Source of the DNA: an uncultured Clostridia bacterium
Lineage (GTDB): Bacteria > Bacillota > Clostridia > Christensenellales > Borkfalkiaceae
Length of the DNA: 18,536 nt
Reading direction: 5' to 3'
NCBI GenBank assembly: GCA_947629225.1
Contig: CANRCY010000015.1
Span: 1 to 18,536, forward strand
Position numbers and translations under genes: made by a program. How positions within the stretch are numbered: the stretch's first letter is position 1; the number at the start of each line of letters is the position of its first letter. The notes beneath the pieces were generated by a model, which was not told the DNA's origin, searched no databases, and worked only from the letters and a program-made list of their open reading frames with translations. This document shows, piece by piece, positions 5,761 to 15,400 of the stretch.

Positions 5761-8700
5761 ATGCATCGGTTCAAGAAACTTTTGGTTCTCCTTCTCGCTG
5801 CGGCGGCGCTGTGCTCGCTCGCGGTCGGAATTTCCGCCTGCGCGGACACGGACAAGACGATCGCCTACACCGTGACCGTCACCTGCGAGGACCCTTCCGT
5901 GCTTGCGGACGTGAAGGTGCAACTCGGAAAGGACGGCACGTCGACCGAAGAAAAACCGCTCGAAGCGGGCAAGGCGACGTTCGAGCTCGAAGCGGGCTCT
6001 TATCGCGTCATTCTGACGGGCGTGCCCGATACGTACGAATATCCCGAGACGACGCTCACCGAGCGTTCGCCCTCGGCGACGGTCGCCCTCACCGCAAAAC
6101 AGGCGGGGGAAGAGCTCGTCACATACACCGTGACCGTCGTCTGCGACGACGACATTTCGCTTGACGGCGTAAAGGTACAGCTCAAAAAGGGCGCGGAAAA
6201 CGCGGGGGAAAAGGAGCTCGAAGACGGAAAGGCTTCCTTCGAGCTCGAAGCGGGGACCTACACCGCCACCCTCACGGGCTGCCCCGAGGACTATACCTAT
6301 GAACCGCAGACGCTGACAGCCGTCTCCCCCGCGGCGACCATCCGCCTCACCAAACAGGAGAGCGCGGCGGTCGAAGTGACCGTTTCGGTCAAAGCGGGGA
6401 AAGACGTGTTCGGCGCAGACCGACCGAAGACCCCGCTCGGGAACGCCAAGGTCGCCTTTTACGCCTCCGCGACCGACCTCAAACCGCTCGCGGAAGGGGT
6501 GACGGACGAAAACGGAAAGGCGAATTTCGCAATCCCCGCGGGCGTCTATCTCGCGAATGTCAACGGCGCGGAGATCGAAAATTTCAAACTTTCGGGGACT
6601 GCCGCCGAGATCGAACTTCAAGCGCAACTCGGCTCCAAGACCGCTCCCTTTGTGTGGAAGGAAGGGGCAAACGAACTCCCCTTTACGCGCGAGACGCTCG
6701 AAGCGCTCGGTGACGGAAGCGTGTACTGCACCTTCGTTGCCGCAAAGAGCGGGCTCTATTCCTTCGACGCGGATAACTACAACGCGAATGTGGAGAGCGA
6801 CCTCTTCGAAGACGGGCTCATCGGCATGTCGGACCATGTGACGGCGACCCTCGAAGCGGGCGTTGTTTATACCTTTGCCTGCACTTCGACGGGAGCCCTC
6901 GGCGAGAGCGGGGAATTCGGCTACCGTGTGACTGTGACCGAGGGAGATACGAAGGAGGGCGGCGACGCGCCCGCCGTTCCGTGGACGGGAAGCGGCACGG
7001 AGCAAGACCCCTATCTTCTCCAAACGCTCAAAAACAGCTACCGCGTGCAGATCAAGTACGAAAACGGCGCATACGTCCCCGTTTACTTCAAATACACCGA
7101 AACCGCGGCGGCAAAATACGCGATCTATTCGACCGACCAAAACTTTTATATGACCGTGGGCGATCGGCACTACACGGGCGGCGGCGACGCCTCTTCCGAG
7201 CTCTCCCTCTTCGAGACGGAGACGGGGAAAGACTATCTCTTCGCGCTCTCCCCCTTCGACGACGAGGGCACGGAGAACGTCATCGTCTCCTTTACGATCG
7301 GCGATTACACGGGGTACATTCCCAAGTGGGAGGGAGGCGGCAAGTTCTCCTCAGCATTGGGCGTGGACGATCCCTATCTCATCGAGACCCTTGTGGACAG
7401 CTACGAAGTGCACGGTGCAGACCGCGTCTACTTCAAATATGCGGCGACCGAGACCAAAAACTACACGGTCACGCTCGAAGGGACGGACGGGTTCGACCTC
7501 CTTTTGAGAAATTACAACAACGGCAAACCCGACAGCGGCAATCACTACACGCTGAGCGCCTCCCATAAGACGGCGGTGATCTCCCTCACCGCGGGCACGA
7601 CCTATCTCTTCGGCGTGTTGGGCGGCGACGACGGACTCGACGGCAATCTGACGTTCGTCGTGAACTTCACGATCGCCGAGGGCGGCACTCCCGATACCGA
7701 AACTCCCGAACAGCCCGGCGACGGCACGAAGGCAAACCCCTTTGCGCTCGACGACATTCTCGGCGAACACACCCTCAAAGTTTCGGCAGAGGGGCTCTAC
7801 TATACTTTCACCGTGCAAAAGACGGGCGTTTACGGCTTTACTGCCGTCACCGCGCTCTACCTCTCCGATTTCCAAGGGGTAAACGGGCAGGTGATGAACA
7901 CTCTCCAAGGTTCGAAGGGCGGCGAGACGAAAGATTATAACCTCATCGCGGGCATTGTCTATACGTTCAGGCTGAGCGGATACGGTCCTTCTGCGGCGAC
8001 AACGACGGAAGTCACGCTCAAAGCCGAATTCAAGCGGGAAGCGGACGTCGTCTATATCCCGAGCGAATTCAACGGCAAGTGGAAAGACGTGAACGAGGTA
8101 TACTCCCTCACGATCGCAAGCGGCGGGGTCACCTTGATGAAGGGAGAAGACAAGGTCGATACGATCGTCACGGAGAAGATCTCCTCTGACATGGAGGGAA
8201 AGACCTCTTACTTTTTGACCTTCGAGAGCAAGACGTACACCCTGCAATGGAACAGCGTGGGCGACAAGGCATTGCAGCTCTTCCTCGATCAGGACAACGT
8301 CATCTACTTTGCGCCCGACCCTCTGCCCTCGTTCGCCTTTGACGAGGCGTTGCAGGGCGAATATGCCGCCCGCGAAGGCGAATATGCCGAACACATTACC
8401 GTCGCCGCAGACGGCGTCGAGTGGGAGAACCATACCGTTCTTCTCCTCAGCGACATGACGAGCGCTTACGACGGCTACGAAAAGGCGTTTGCCGCCTATG
8501 TCGACGGCAAGCCCGAACTTCTGCTCTTCGGCAACGGCGCGATCTACTTCCAAAAAGCCAATCTCTATTTTGACAACGGCAAGAGCGAGGGAGAGTTGAA
8601 ACTCCCCGCAGATTACCGCGGCGTATGGAAGAGTGCGGACGGAACGGTCTCCCTCGACGTGGGCGAAAGCTCCGTTGTCTTAAAGGAAAACGGCGTACAG

Positions 8701-10650
8701 GCGGAAGTTTCCCTCAAACAGGGGAAAGTGGGGATCGGCACCGAATATTTCCTCGTTTGGAAAGGGAAAGATTGGCAGTTTACGACTTTGGCGCAAGGCA
8801 TTCTCACCCTTCAAGGGGAGACCACTCTCCACTTTGCGAAAGATCCCCTTCCGACCGTCGACCTGAGCGGATATATCGGCGTGTACGCTTGCTCCCTTTC
8901 GGTGGACTATCTCGTGGTGGAAAAGAACGCCATTCGCTGGGGCGACCGCGCCGTGACGCTTGCGGCGGCGCCCTCGGTGACCGCTTACGGGACGGGGTAC
9001 CCCTTCTTTGCGGACGGCAAGCTCTACCTCTTCTTCATCGACACGGACGGGGAGAGCTTTATGCTCTTCTACAGCGACGGCGGCGAGGACGCGGACCTCA
9101 CCTATGTGGGAACGACTGTCCCTCAGGCGGACGGGAGCGAGGCAAAGCCCTATATCCTCGAAGAATTCCTCGGAGAGCAGACCTTCTCCGAAATTCCCGA
9201 GGACGGCGCCTATTACGCCTTCGAGCTCCCCTTCGGGGCGACCCTCATCTTTACCGCGGGCACGGCGAACATCGACGTGACCATCAATACCACCCTTTGG
9301 CAGCCCACACGCACGGGCGAACAGGTCGATCTGAAATGTTCGGCGGGCGCGGTGAAGCTCAAACTCTCGGGTGCGGACACGATTTCCCTCACGATCGCGA
9401 TCGGCTATACCGTGACCGTTTCGGGCGCGGATAAGGACGTTTACGGCAATACGTTGAACGAAACGCTGAAAGAGAACGTTTCCGTCACCCTGATAAAGGG
9501 CGGCGCGGAAGTACAGACCCTTCAGACGGACGGCAAGGGCGTTGCGGTCTTCCCCGTCACCGAGGAGGGAGAGTATTCGGCGAAGATCGACGGTTCGCTC
9601 TATGCCTTTACGGGCGCAAGCTGTGCCGTCTTGCTCACGAGCGACGTTGTGTTGGGCAGTTCGGCGGAGCATCCCCTCGCCCTCAAAATGGGGACGAACG
9701 AATTCGCGCTGACCCAAGAGATCATGGAAACCTACCAAGGCGTGTATTATTCCTTCGTCTGCACCTATACGGGAACGTATCTCTTCACCGTTTCCGAGAA
9801 GTATGCGATGTTCCTTCTCGCCGAGGGGGACGATCCCCTTTCGGACGACCCTTCGATCATGCTCGGGGAGAATGTACTGACGCAGTCGGCGAAGCTCGAA
9901 AAGGGAAAGACCTATTCGGCGCTCGTCGTTTCGCAGGGGACGGCGGAACTTGCCTATGCTTTGACGATCTCGCTCGACGTGGGAGAGATCGAGGGAGAGG
10001 GAACGAAAGATTCGCCCGAAGTGCTCCGCGGGTTCGGCTCCGTCGCGCGCTTTACGGGCACGGACGCGAATACTTCCTACTACTTCCGCTTCATCACCGA
10101 TAAGAGCTATTCCGTCGTCATAAAGGCGAGCAAGAACTGCCGTATCGGCGGCGCGCTCGTGGGATTCAACACACAGCAGCTCGCCGCAGGCGGCACGGTG
10201 ACCGTGGAATTGAAGAAGGGCGTTGCGACCGACTTCTATGTGCAAGCTCTTCTCAACGAGGGAGCGGACATCATCGAGCTCACCTTCGAGGCGACCGAAG
10301 TTGCGGATGCGCCTTGGACGGGAAGCGGCACCTCGGCAGACCCCTACCGCCCCGAAAACTTCGTCGGCGAGTACGAGCTCAACGGCACGGCGAATAAGTA
10401 TATCTACTTCGAATATACGGTGGCGCAAGACGTAACGTACAGGGTGACCTATCTCGGCGGCGTTCCGCTCACCTTCTACCTGCCCTCTGCGGGCACGATG
10501 AAGTTTACGGGAACGGGAAAAGCCAACATGCCTTCCTCGGCGGGCACGGATACTTTCTCCGTGAAAGCGGGAACAAAGTTTGTATTCCGTATTTATCCCG
10601 ACGCTTCGGGCAGCTTGAAATTCAAGATCGAAGAAGTGAGCGGCACATAA
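5761..10650 (+). CDS. Giant multi-domain surface lipoprotein (1629 aa)
   Basis: MHRFKKLLVLLL starts a signal peptide ending in the lipobox ISAC, so Cys27 should be lipidated and the protein anchored outside the membrane. Then follow beta-sandwich repeats of Cna-B/carboxypeptidase-regulatory type starting at Y36 and Y122 (period 86) and a third from V204 (DENGKANFAIPAGVYLANV). Next come modules opening with a 'G(S/T)..(D/N)P(Y/F).L' motif at about 408, 535, 653, 1123, 1299, 1412 and 1519, each continuing 'YY.F....TG.Y.F', which resembles pre-peptidase C-terminal (PPC) beta domains. Between them is a duplicated roughly 182-residue unit (W774 and W956), each with an FAxDPLP motif, and another Cna-B-like domain near 1216-1298. 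There is no LPXTG anchor and no catalytic motif. GGAGG 6 bases upstream fixes the start. Probably an adhesin or glycan/protein-binding scaffold; this is inference. Confidence 0.9.
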   Translation: MHRFKKLLVLLLAAAALCSLAVGISACADTDKTIAYTVTVTCEDPSVLADVKVQLGKDGTSTEEKPLEAGKATFELEAGSYRVILTGVPDTYEYPETTLTERSPSATVALTAKQAGEELVTYTVTVVCDDDISLDGVKVQLKKGAENAGEKELEDGKASFELEAGTYTATLTGCPEDYTYEPQTLTAVSPAATIRLTKQESAAVEVTVSVKAGKDVFGADRPKTPLGNAKVAFYASATDLKPLAEGVTDENGKANFAIPAGVYLANVNGAEIENFKLSGTAAEIELQAQLGSKTAPFVWKEGANELPFTRETLEALGDGSVYCTFVAAKSGLYSFDADNYNANVESDLFEDGLIGMSDHVTATLEAGVVYTFACTSTGALGESGEFGYRVTVTEGDTKEGGDAPAVPWTGSGTEQDPYLLQTLKNSYRVQIKYENGAYVPVYFKYTETAAAKYAIYSTDQNFYMTVGDRHYTGGGDASSELSLFETETGKDYLFALSPFDDEGTENVIVSFTIGDYTGYIPKWEGGGKFSSALGVDDPYLIETLVDSYEVHGADRVYFKYAATETKNYTVTLEGTDGFDLLLRNYNNGKPDSGNHYTLSASHKTAVISLTAGTTYLFGVLGGDDGLDGNLTFVVNFTIAEGGTPDTETPEQPGDGTKANPFALDDILGEHTLKVSAEGLYYTFTVQKTGVYGFTAVTALYLSDFQGVNGQVMNTLQGSKGGETKDYNLIAGIVYTFRLSGYGPSAATTTEVTLKAEFKREADVVYIPSEFNGKWKDVNEVYSLTIASGGVTLMKGEDKVDTIVTEKISSDMEGKTSYFLTFESKTYTLQWNSVGDKALQLFLDQDNVIYFAPDPLPSFAFDEALQGEYAAREGEYAEHITVAADGVEWENHTVLLLSDMTSAYDGYEKAFAAYVDGKPELLLFGNGAIYFQKANLYFDNGKSEGELKLPADYRGVWKSADGTVSLDVGESSVVLKENGVQAEVSLKQGKVGIGTEYFLVWKGKDWQFTTLAQGILTLQGETTLHFAKDPLPTVDLSGYIGVYACSLSVDYLVVEKNAIRWGDRAVTLAAAPSVTAYGTGYPFFADGKLYLFFIDTDGESFMLFYSDGGEDADLTYVGTTVPQADGSEAKPYILEEFLGEQTFSEIPEDGAYYAFELPFGATLIFTAGTANIDVTINTTLWQPTRTGEQVDLKCSAGAVKLKLSGADTISLTIAIGYTVTVSGADKDVYGNTLNETLKENVSVTLIKGGAEVQTLQTDGKGVAVFPVTEEGEYSAKIDGSLYAFTGASCAVLLTSDVVLGSSAEHPLALKMGTNEFALTQEIMETYQGVYYSFVCTYTGTYLFTVSEKYAMFLLAEGDDPLSDDPSIMLGENVLTQSAKLEKGKTYSALVVSQGTAELAYALTISLDVGEIEGEGTKDSPEVLRGFGSVARFTGTDANTSYYFRFITDKSYSVVIKASKNCRIGGALVGFNTQQLAAGGTVTVELKKGVATDFYVQALLNEGADIIELTFEATEVADAPWTGSGTSADPYRPENFVGEYELNGTANKYIYFEYTVAQDVTYRVTYLGGVPLTFYLPSAGTMKFTGTGKANMPSSAGTDTFSVKAGTKFVFRIYPDASGSLKFKIEEVSGT

Positions 10651-10661
10651 ACGGCTTTTTC

Positions 10662-10698
10662 GGCAGGGGGAGCGGGACGACTGCTCCCCCCTCTTGCC
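10662..10698 (+). terminator. Stem-loop after the 1629-aa gene, probable terminator
   Basis: GGGGGAGC (10666-10673), a 9-base loop, GCTCCCCC (10683-10690): an 8-bp GC-rich stem that can be extended by GGCA/TGCC across a 4-base bulge. It starts 12-16 bases after the stop codon and the tail is CGTTTT, a weak U-tract. It separates the first lipoprotein gene from the promoter of the next two. Confidence 0.5.
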
Positions 10699-10721
10699 CG
10701 TTTTCGGCAAGGCTGAAATCA

Positions 10722-10750
10722 TTGACAGGGAGCACGTTTCCCGTTATAAT
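10722..10750 (+). promoter_or_regulatory. Perfect-consensus promoter of the thioredoxin lipoprotein / 1724-aa lipoprotein operon
   Basis: TTGACA (10722-10727), a 17-base spacer, TATAAT (10745-10750). Transcription should start near 10757, giving a leader of about 90 bases before the ATG at 10848. The strength of the match suggests high, housekeeping-sigma expression. Confidence 0.8.
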
Positions 10751-10810
10751 AGTACACGAACCCTTTATCGGAAACGAAAATTTTATCCAAACGTAACGAT
10801 CGGATACGAC

Positions 10811-10847
10811 GGTCCTCCCGCGGGTACGGGAGGGAACGGAGGTGACC
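10811..10847 (+). promoter_or_regulatory. Leader hairpin next to the ribosome site, possible translational switch
   Basis: CCTCCCG (10814-10820) pairs perfectly with CGGGAGG (10827-10833) across a 6-base loop. The true ribosome site GGAGG (10838-10842) lies 5 bases further on. The same left arm, GGTCCTCC (10811-10818), can instead pair with GGAGG and ACC (10838-10842, 10845-10847) over a 2-base bulge, hiding the ribosome site. The local hairpin looks more stable, so the open state would be the default. Confidence 0.4.
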
Positions 10848-12446
10848 ATGAAAAAATTCTTCGGAAAGCTGTTGCTTTTCTCGTCGCTGATCGCGGTCGC
10901 GGCGGGCAATTTTGCCCTTGCGGCTTGCGACAGCGGCACAAACATCGGCGAACATGACCATATTTACGGCGGGTGGACGGTGGAGACCCTTGCCACCTGC
11001 ACCGAAAACGGCTCGCGCGTTCATACCTGTTTGCTCTGCGGAGAGCGCGAGGAAGAGGATATTCCCGCGCTCGGGCACAACTACGACGGCGGAAGGGAGA
11101 CCAAAGCCGCCTCCTGCACGCAGACGGGAGAGCGTACCCTGACTTGCAGCCGTTGCGGAAGGACGGTGACGAACGACATTCCCACCGTTGCGCACAACTG
11201 GGACGAGGGCGTGATCGACGAGGCGACCTGCCTGAAAAAGGGAAGTTTGACCCTCACCTGCAAAGACTGCCCCGCCACCCGCACGGTGGACCTCGGCTAC
11301 GGCGCGCACGATCCCGTGGAGACGGGGCGCGTGGAGGCGGATTGCGAAAAGGCGGGCTCTATCTCTTACCGTTGCAACACCTGCGGGAAGACGCTCGACG
11401 ACGTGCCGATCGCCGCGCTCGGGCACCGCTGGAAACTCGGCGATGACGACAGGGAGCCCACTTGCACCCAAGCGGGTTACCGCGACCGCGTTTGCGAGCG
11501 GTGCGGCATTTCCCAAAAGCAGACGATCGGAGAGCTCGGGCATTCCTATCCCGCGGAGTACACGATCGACAAGTTCCCCACCTTCGATTCGCAGGGCGAG
11601 AAATCGCAATACTGCCTGCGGTGCGGCGAACGCGGCAACGTGACCGCCATTCCCAAGCTCGACCCTCAGGTGCCCGTGGAATACCGTTTCCGCCTCCTGC
11701 GGAACAACGGCGCGCTCCTTGCCGATACCTCTGCCGTCATCACCGTGTACGACGGCGGGACGGTCGCGGCGCAGAGCACCCTCTCCTCTCTCGTGAACGG
11801 CGTATTCACCTATTCGCTCTATCCCAAAAACACCTATACGGTGAAGGTGGAGAACCTGCCCGCGGGCTATTCCTGCGAGGAAGAGATCGCCATGAACCCC
11901 GGGAACCCCGACTGCGACATTTATCTCTCCGCCGCCCCCATCCGCGAAGCCGTACCCGCGGGGAACCGCTACACGAAGGGGTCGGTGATGTATGACTTTA
12001 CCCTGACCCCCGCCATGACGACGGACGGCAAGAGCTACACCCTTTCGGAACTTCTCAAAGAGAAGAAAGCCGTTGTGCTCAACTTCTGGGCGACATGGTG
12101 CACTCCCTGCCAGACCGAATTCCCCGCCCTCAGGCAAGCCTATCTCGGGGTACGGGACGACATCGAAGTGCTCGCGATCGACCAGAGCACTTCGGACAGT
12201 CTGCCCGGGGTGACGCAGTTCGCCTCGCGCTTCGGGCTTCCCTTCCCCGTGGCGTTCGACCTGCAAAACCGTGTGCAAAGCATGTTCGGCGTGTCGGATA
12301 TCCCCACGACCGTCGTCATCGACGGCGAAGGGGTCGTCTGTGAAATCCACAACGGCATGATCTCCACCGCGGAGACCTTCCTCTCGCTGTTCTCTCCCTA
12401 TCTCAGGGACGACTACTGGAAAAATACCGCGGCGCATGCCGAGTAA
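10848..12446 (+). CDS. Lipoprotein with six CxxC repeats and a C-terminal TlpA/ResA-like thioredoxin domain
   Basis: A 532-aa protein: signal peptide with lipobox LAAC (Cys27), then six repeats (about 35-270) of the form 'TC..(G)....C..CG......LGH.(Y/W)'. The CxxC pairs are CLLC, CSRC, CKDC, CNTC, CERC and CLRC, from C61/C64 to C256/C259. The leading single Cys is missing from the sixth repeat. A transthyretin/Cna-like beta domain follows (about 275-365). Residues about 385-532 are a thioredoxin fold with FWATWCTPC (active-site C418 and C421) and a cis-proline IPT (P486), as in TlpA/ResA/AhpC-TSA-type thiol-disulfide reductases. Expected to work outside the membrane, reducing or exchanging disulfides. 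The CxxC repeats may bind metal or be its substrate. The ATG at 10848 is preferred to a GTG two codons upstream because GGAGG (10838-10842) overlaps that GTG. The next gene starts 15 bases downstream. Confidence 0.92.
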   Translation: MKKFFGKLLLFSSLIAVAAGNFALAACDSGTNIGEHDHIYGGWTVETLATCTENGSRVHTCLLCGEREEEDIPALGHNYDGGRETKAASCTQTGERTLTCSRCGRTVTNDIPTVAHNWDEGVIDEATCLKKGSLTLTCKDCPATRTVDLGYGAHDPVETGRVEADCEKAGSISYRCNTCGKTLDDVPIAALGHRWKLGDDDREPTCTQAGYRDRVCERCGISQKQTIGELGHSYPAEYTIDKFPTFDSQGEKSQYCLRCGERGNVTAIPKLDPQVPVEYRFRLLRNNGALLADTSAVITVYDGGTVAAQSTLSSLVNGVFTYSLYPKNTYTVKVENLPAGYSCEEEIAMNPGNPDCDIYLSAAPIREAVPAGNRYTKGSVMYDFTLTPAMTTDGKSYTLSELLKEKKAVVLNFWATWCTPCQTEFPALRQAYLGVRDDIEVLAIDQSTSDSLPGVTQFASRFGLPFPVAFDLQNRVQSMFGVSDIPTTVVIDGEGVVCEIHNGMISTAETFLSLFSPYLRDDYWKNTAAHAE

Positions 12447-12461
12447 CACAAGGAGAACGAT

Positions 12462-15400
12462 ATGGACCGCATGAAAAAATATATTCTTCCCATTCTTTGC
12501 GCGGCAATCGCGCTTGTCCTCGGCTTGTTTGCCGCCGCCTGCGAAAAGAAGGTGACGCTCACCTTCGAAGCGGGCGATGGAACGCCCGTCGGCAGTATTA
12601 CGGCGGAAGCGGGCTCCTTGCAGGAGCTCCCCCTCTCCCTGCGCAAGGGGTACGTCCTCTCGGGTTGGAGCACGGAGGAGGGCGGCGAGCCCGTCTCGGG
12701 GCAAATCCTCGTTCCCGACAGCGACACGACCTATTACGCCGTCTGGACGGAGGGCTATGAAGTGACGTTCGACGCCGACGGCGGCGTCTTTGCCGAAGGA
12801 GCCCCCGACCCCTTGGTCCTTGCCGCGGGGAGCGACCTCGGCGAGGCGGTGAACGGCATCTCCCCCACCAAGAGCGGGCTCCTGTTCGGCGCATGGTTCT
12901 TGGGAGACAATGAGATCGGGCGCGGCGTGAAAATGCCCGCCGAAAACGTCACCCTTACCGCAAAATACAAGGTGGAATACGCGGTAGAGACCTACCTTGC
13001 CAACCTTGCGGGCAATTCCTATGTGCGGAGCAGAGAGATCGGATACGGCTCGGACTATGTGGGCGCTTCCGTCTCCCCCGCCGCCCCGATGGTGACGGGC
13101 TTTGCGCGGACGAACGCCCCCGCGGGGGAATTCCCCATCACGACGATCGTGCTCGGCGAGGACGCAAGCCGCAACGTATTGAAATTTTATTATGACAGGG
13201 TCTCCTGCCAGGTGCTCTTCGACGGCGGCGCACCCGACGCGGCGGGAAGCATTCCGCCCGCGGAAGCCCTCTACGGCTCGACGGTCACCGTTCCCCAGAA
13301 CGCCTTCTCCTATGCGGGCTACCGCTTTGCGGGTTGGAGCCTTTACAGCGGCGGGGACGCGGACTTTCAGCCCGGAGAGCCCTTCTCCGTGACGGAAGAC
13401 ACCGTTCTCTTTGCCGTATGGGACAGAGGCTATACCGACCGCTACGGCGGGCACGACCTCGTCTTCTTCCCCCGCGGGGAGGAAAAGAAAGCCATTCTCC
13501 GCCGCGGCGACTATGAATTCGAGGGAACGAGAACGGGAGATTCCTTTTCCTTCGAAACCCCTTCGGGCACCTTGCTCGAAGGAAAGATCCTCGGCTCGAC
13601 CTTCTGCTATGAGCGCGACGATCTGACGGGAGTCTACACCTTTATGGAGTTCGCCGCAGACGAGACCTTCGAACCGCGCTACGAGGCGCAACGGACGATC
13701 GAGATCGACAACTACCTCTGCGCGACCTACAAAAACGGCAGACACAGCTGCCGCGGCGACGTCGTCTATTCGGACGAAACGGGCGACTATGTGTTTACGA
13801 GCACAGACGAGACCTTCCGCTTTTTGCCCATCAGGAGCGACGCGTACGAGTATGAGGCGACCTTCCTTGTCGGCGGCGACGAGATCGATTCGTATATCGA
13901 CTATACGATCGTCGATACGTCCACGGGCATGGGCTACCTCGGAATGAACAACATGCTCATTCTCGACGGGTACACCTCCGTTGTGCTCGGGGACATGAGC
14001 ACGGGGCTCTCGTACGACGGGAGATACTATGTGGAAGACACCGTCCGCATGGGCTCCGCCCTGTGCTACAAGATCGTCTGCTTTATCCGCGACCCCGAGG
14101 GAACGCTCACGGGGACGGAGGGAGCCGTCGTGACCAACTACGTCTTTACCGTTCCGCTCGAAAGCGAGGTCTACCCCGCGGGCTATGTGGAGGCGGACAG
14201 CTACCGCGGAGAATATTCGGACAGCGAGGGCAATACCCTCCGTTTGGACGGCTTCGGCATGTTTGCGGACAGCGCGCTCTACCGCGAAAACGGCGTTGAA
14301 AGGACGGGCACCTATACGATCTCTTCCGATTTGATGTCGGGAGACGTCGTGACCATCACGACCGCGGGGGGAACTCTCTCCTTCCGCCTTTCCAAAGAAC
14401 AGCTGACGTTCTCCCCTCCCAAACAGCTCGGAACGGGAGAATACACCGAATTCCGCCGCATGAACAAGGATTCGCTGCAACCGCCCTTCCTCATTCTCTA
14501 CGACGGCGCAGAGAAAAACAAAAAGCGCACCGAGGTGTGGGTCCCCACCGAGGACGGGAGCGACATTCACAAGGTCGCGGAGGGCGTTTCCGTCGCCGAG
14601 CCGATCGGCAACAGTTCCGACTTCATCCTCTACACCTTCGAACGCAGTTCCGTCGTGGCGGGCTTTGAGAGCGAAATTCCCGAAAAGATCGTGTTTTACA
14701 GCTCCTATGTTTCGAGCACGACCGAGAACAGGGCGTATCACATCTATGTCGTGCTCGAAGAGAGAGTCGGCGGGGAAGACGTCTCTTACCGCACCGAATA
14801 CCTCGTGCAGGGCGGCGGCACCATTCTCGTCTCTTCCGCAGTCACCGCGACGGGGCTTGGCGCGCTCTACACCGACGCAAACGGCAACGTGCGGGAAGGA
14901 CAGTTCACCCTCGGCTCCAACGAGCACTTCGAGGGCACGGTGGGCACCTTCCTCTATGCGACCGAGCAGGGCGAAGTTTTCAGCGACTATTACGACATTT
15001 CGAGAAGGGACGACGGCGCCAATCTGGCGACGCCGAGAGCCGAACTCGAACGCATGGTCTACGTCGTACAGCCGACGGGGATCGCGGACGGCGGCGTGGG
15101 GACGGAGATGATCTTCCTCGACGGCGTTTCCCGCATGAAATATACCGAAGACCAGGGCGAACACTTCCTCGAAGGGACATACGAAACCGACGGCAAAACG
15201 AGATTCGGCGAGACGATCTACTCCTTCAAGGTGGGCGGAATTGAAAATTTCCGCTTTGTGCTCTACACACTCCCGCAGGAGGAGTACGCGGGCGTTCCCC
15301 TCGCCGTCAAGTACGACGGTCAGCTCGAGACCGAACTCGGCTCTTCCGAATTTGCCTTTGAGGGAGACTTGCAAACGAGCCTCGTCCTCGACGGATACCA

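Noticed and set aside
8680..10722. A 680-codon minus-strand frame inside the 1629-aa gene
   Set aside because: Same shadow effect; Arg/His/Glu-rich composition with no domain.
10842..10847. GTG start two codons upstream for the thioredoxin lipoprotein
   Set aside because: The GTG overlaps the ribosome site GGAGG; ATG at 10848 has the correct 5-base spacing.
10848..11640. CxxC repeats as multiheme cytochrome sites
   Set aside because: The motif is CxxC followed by Gly, not CxxCH, so heme c attachment is not supported.
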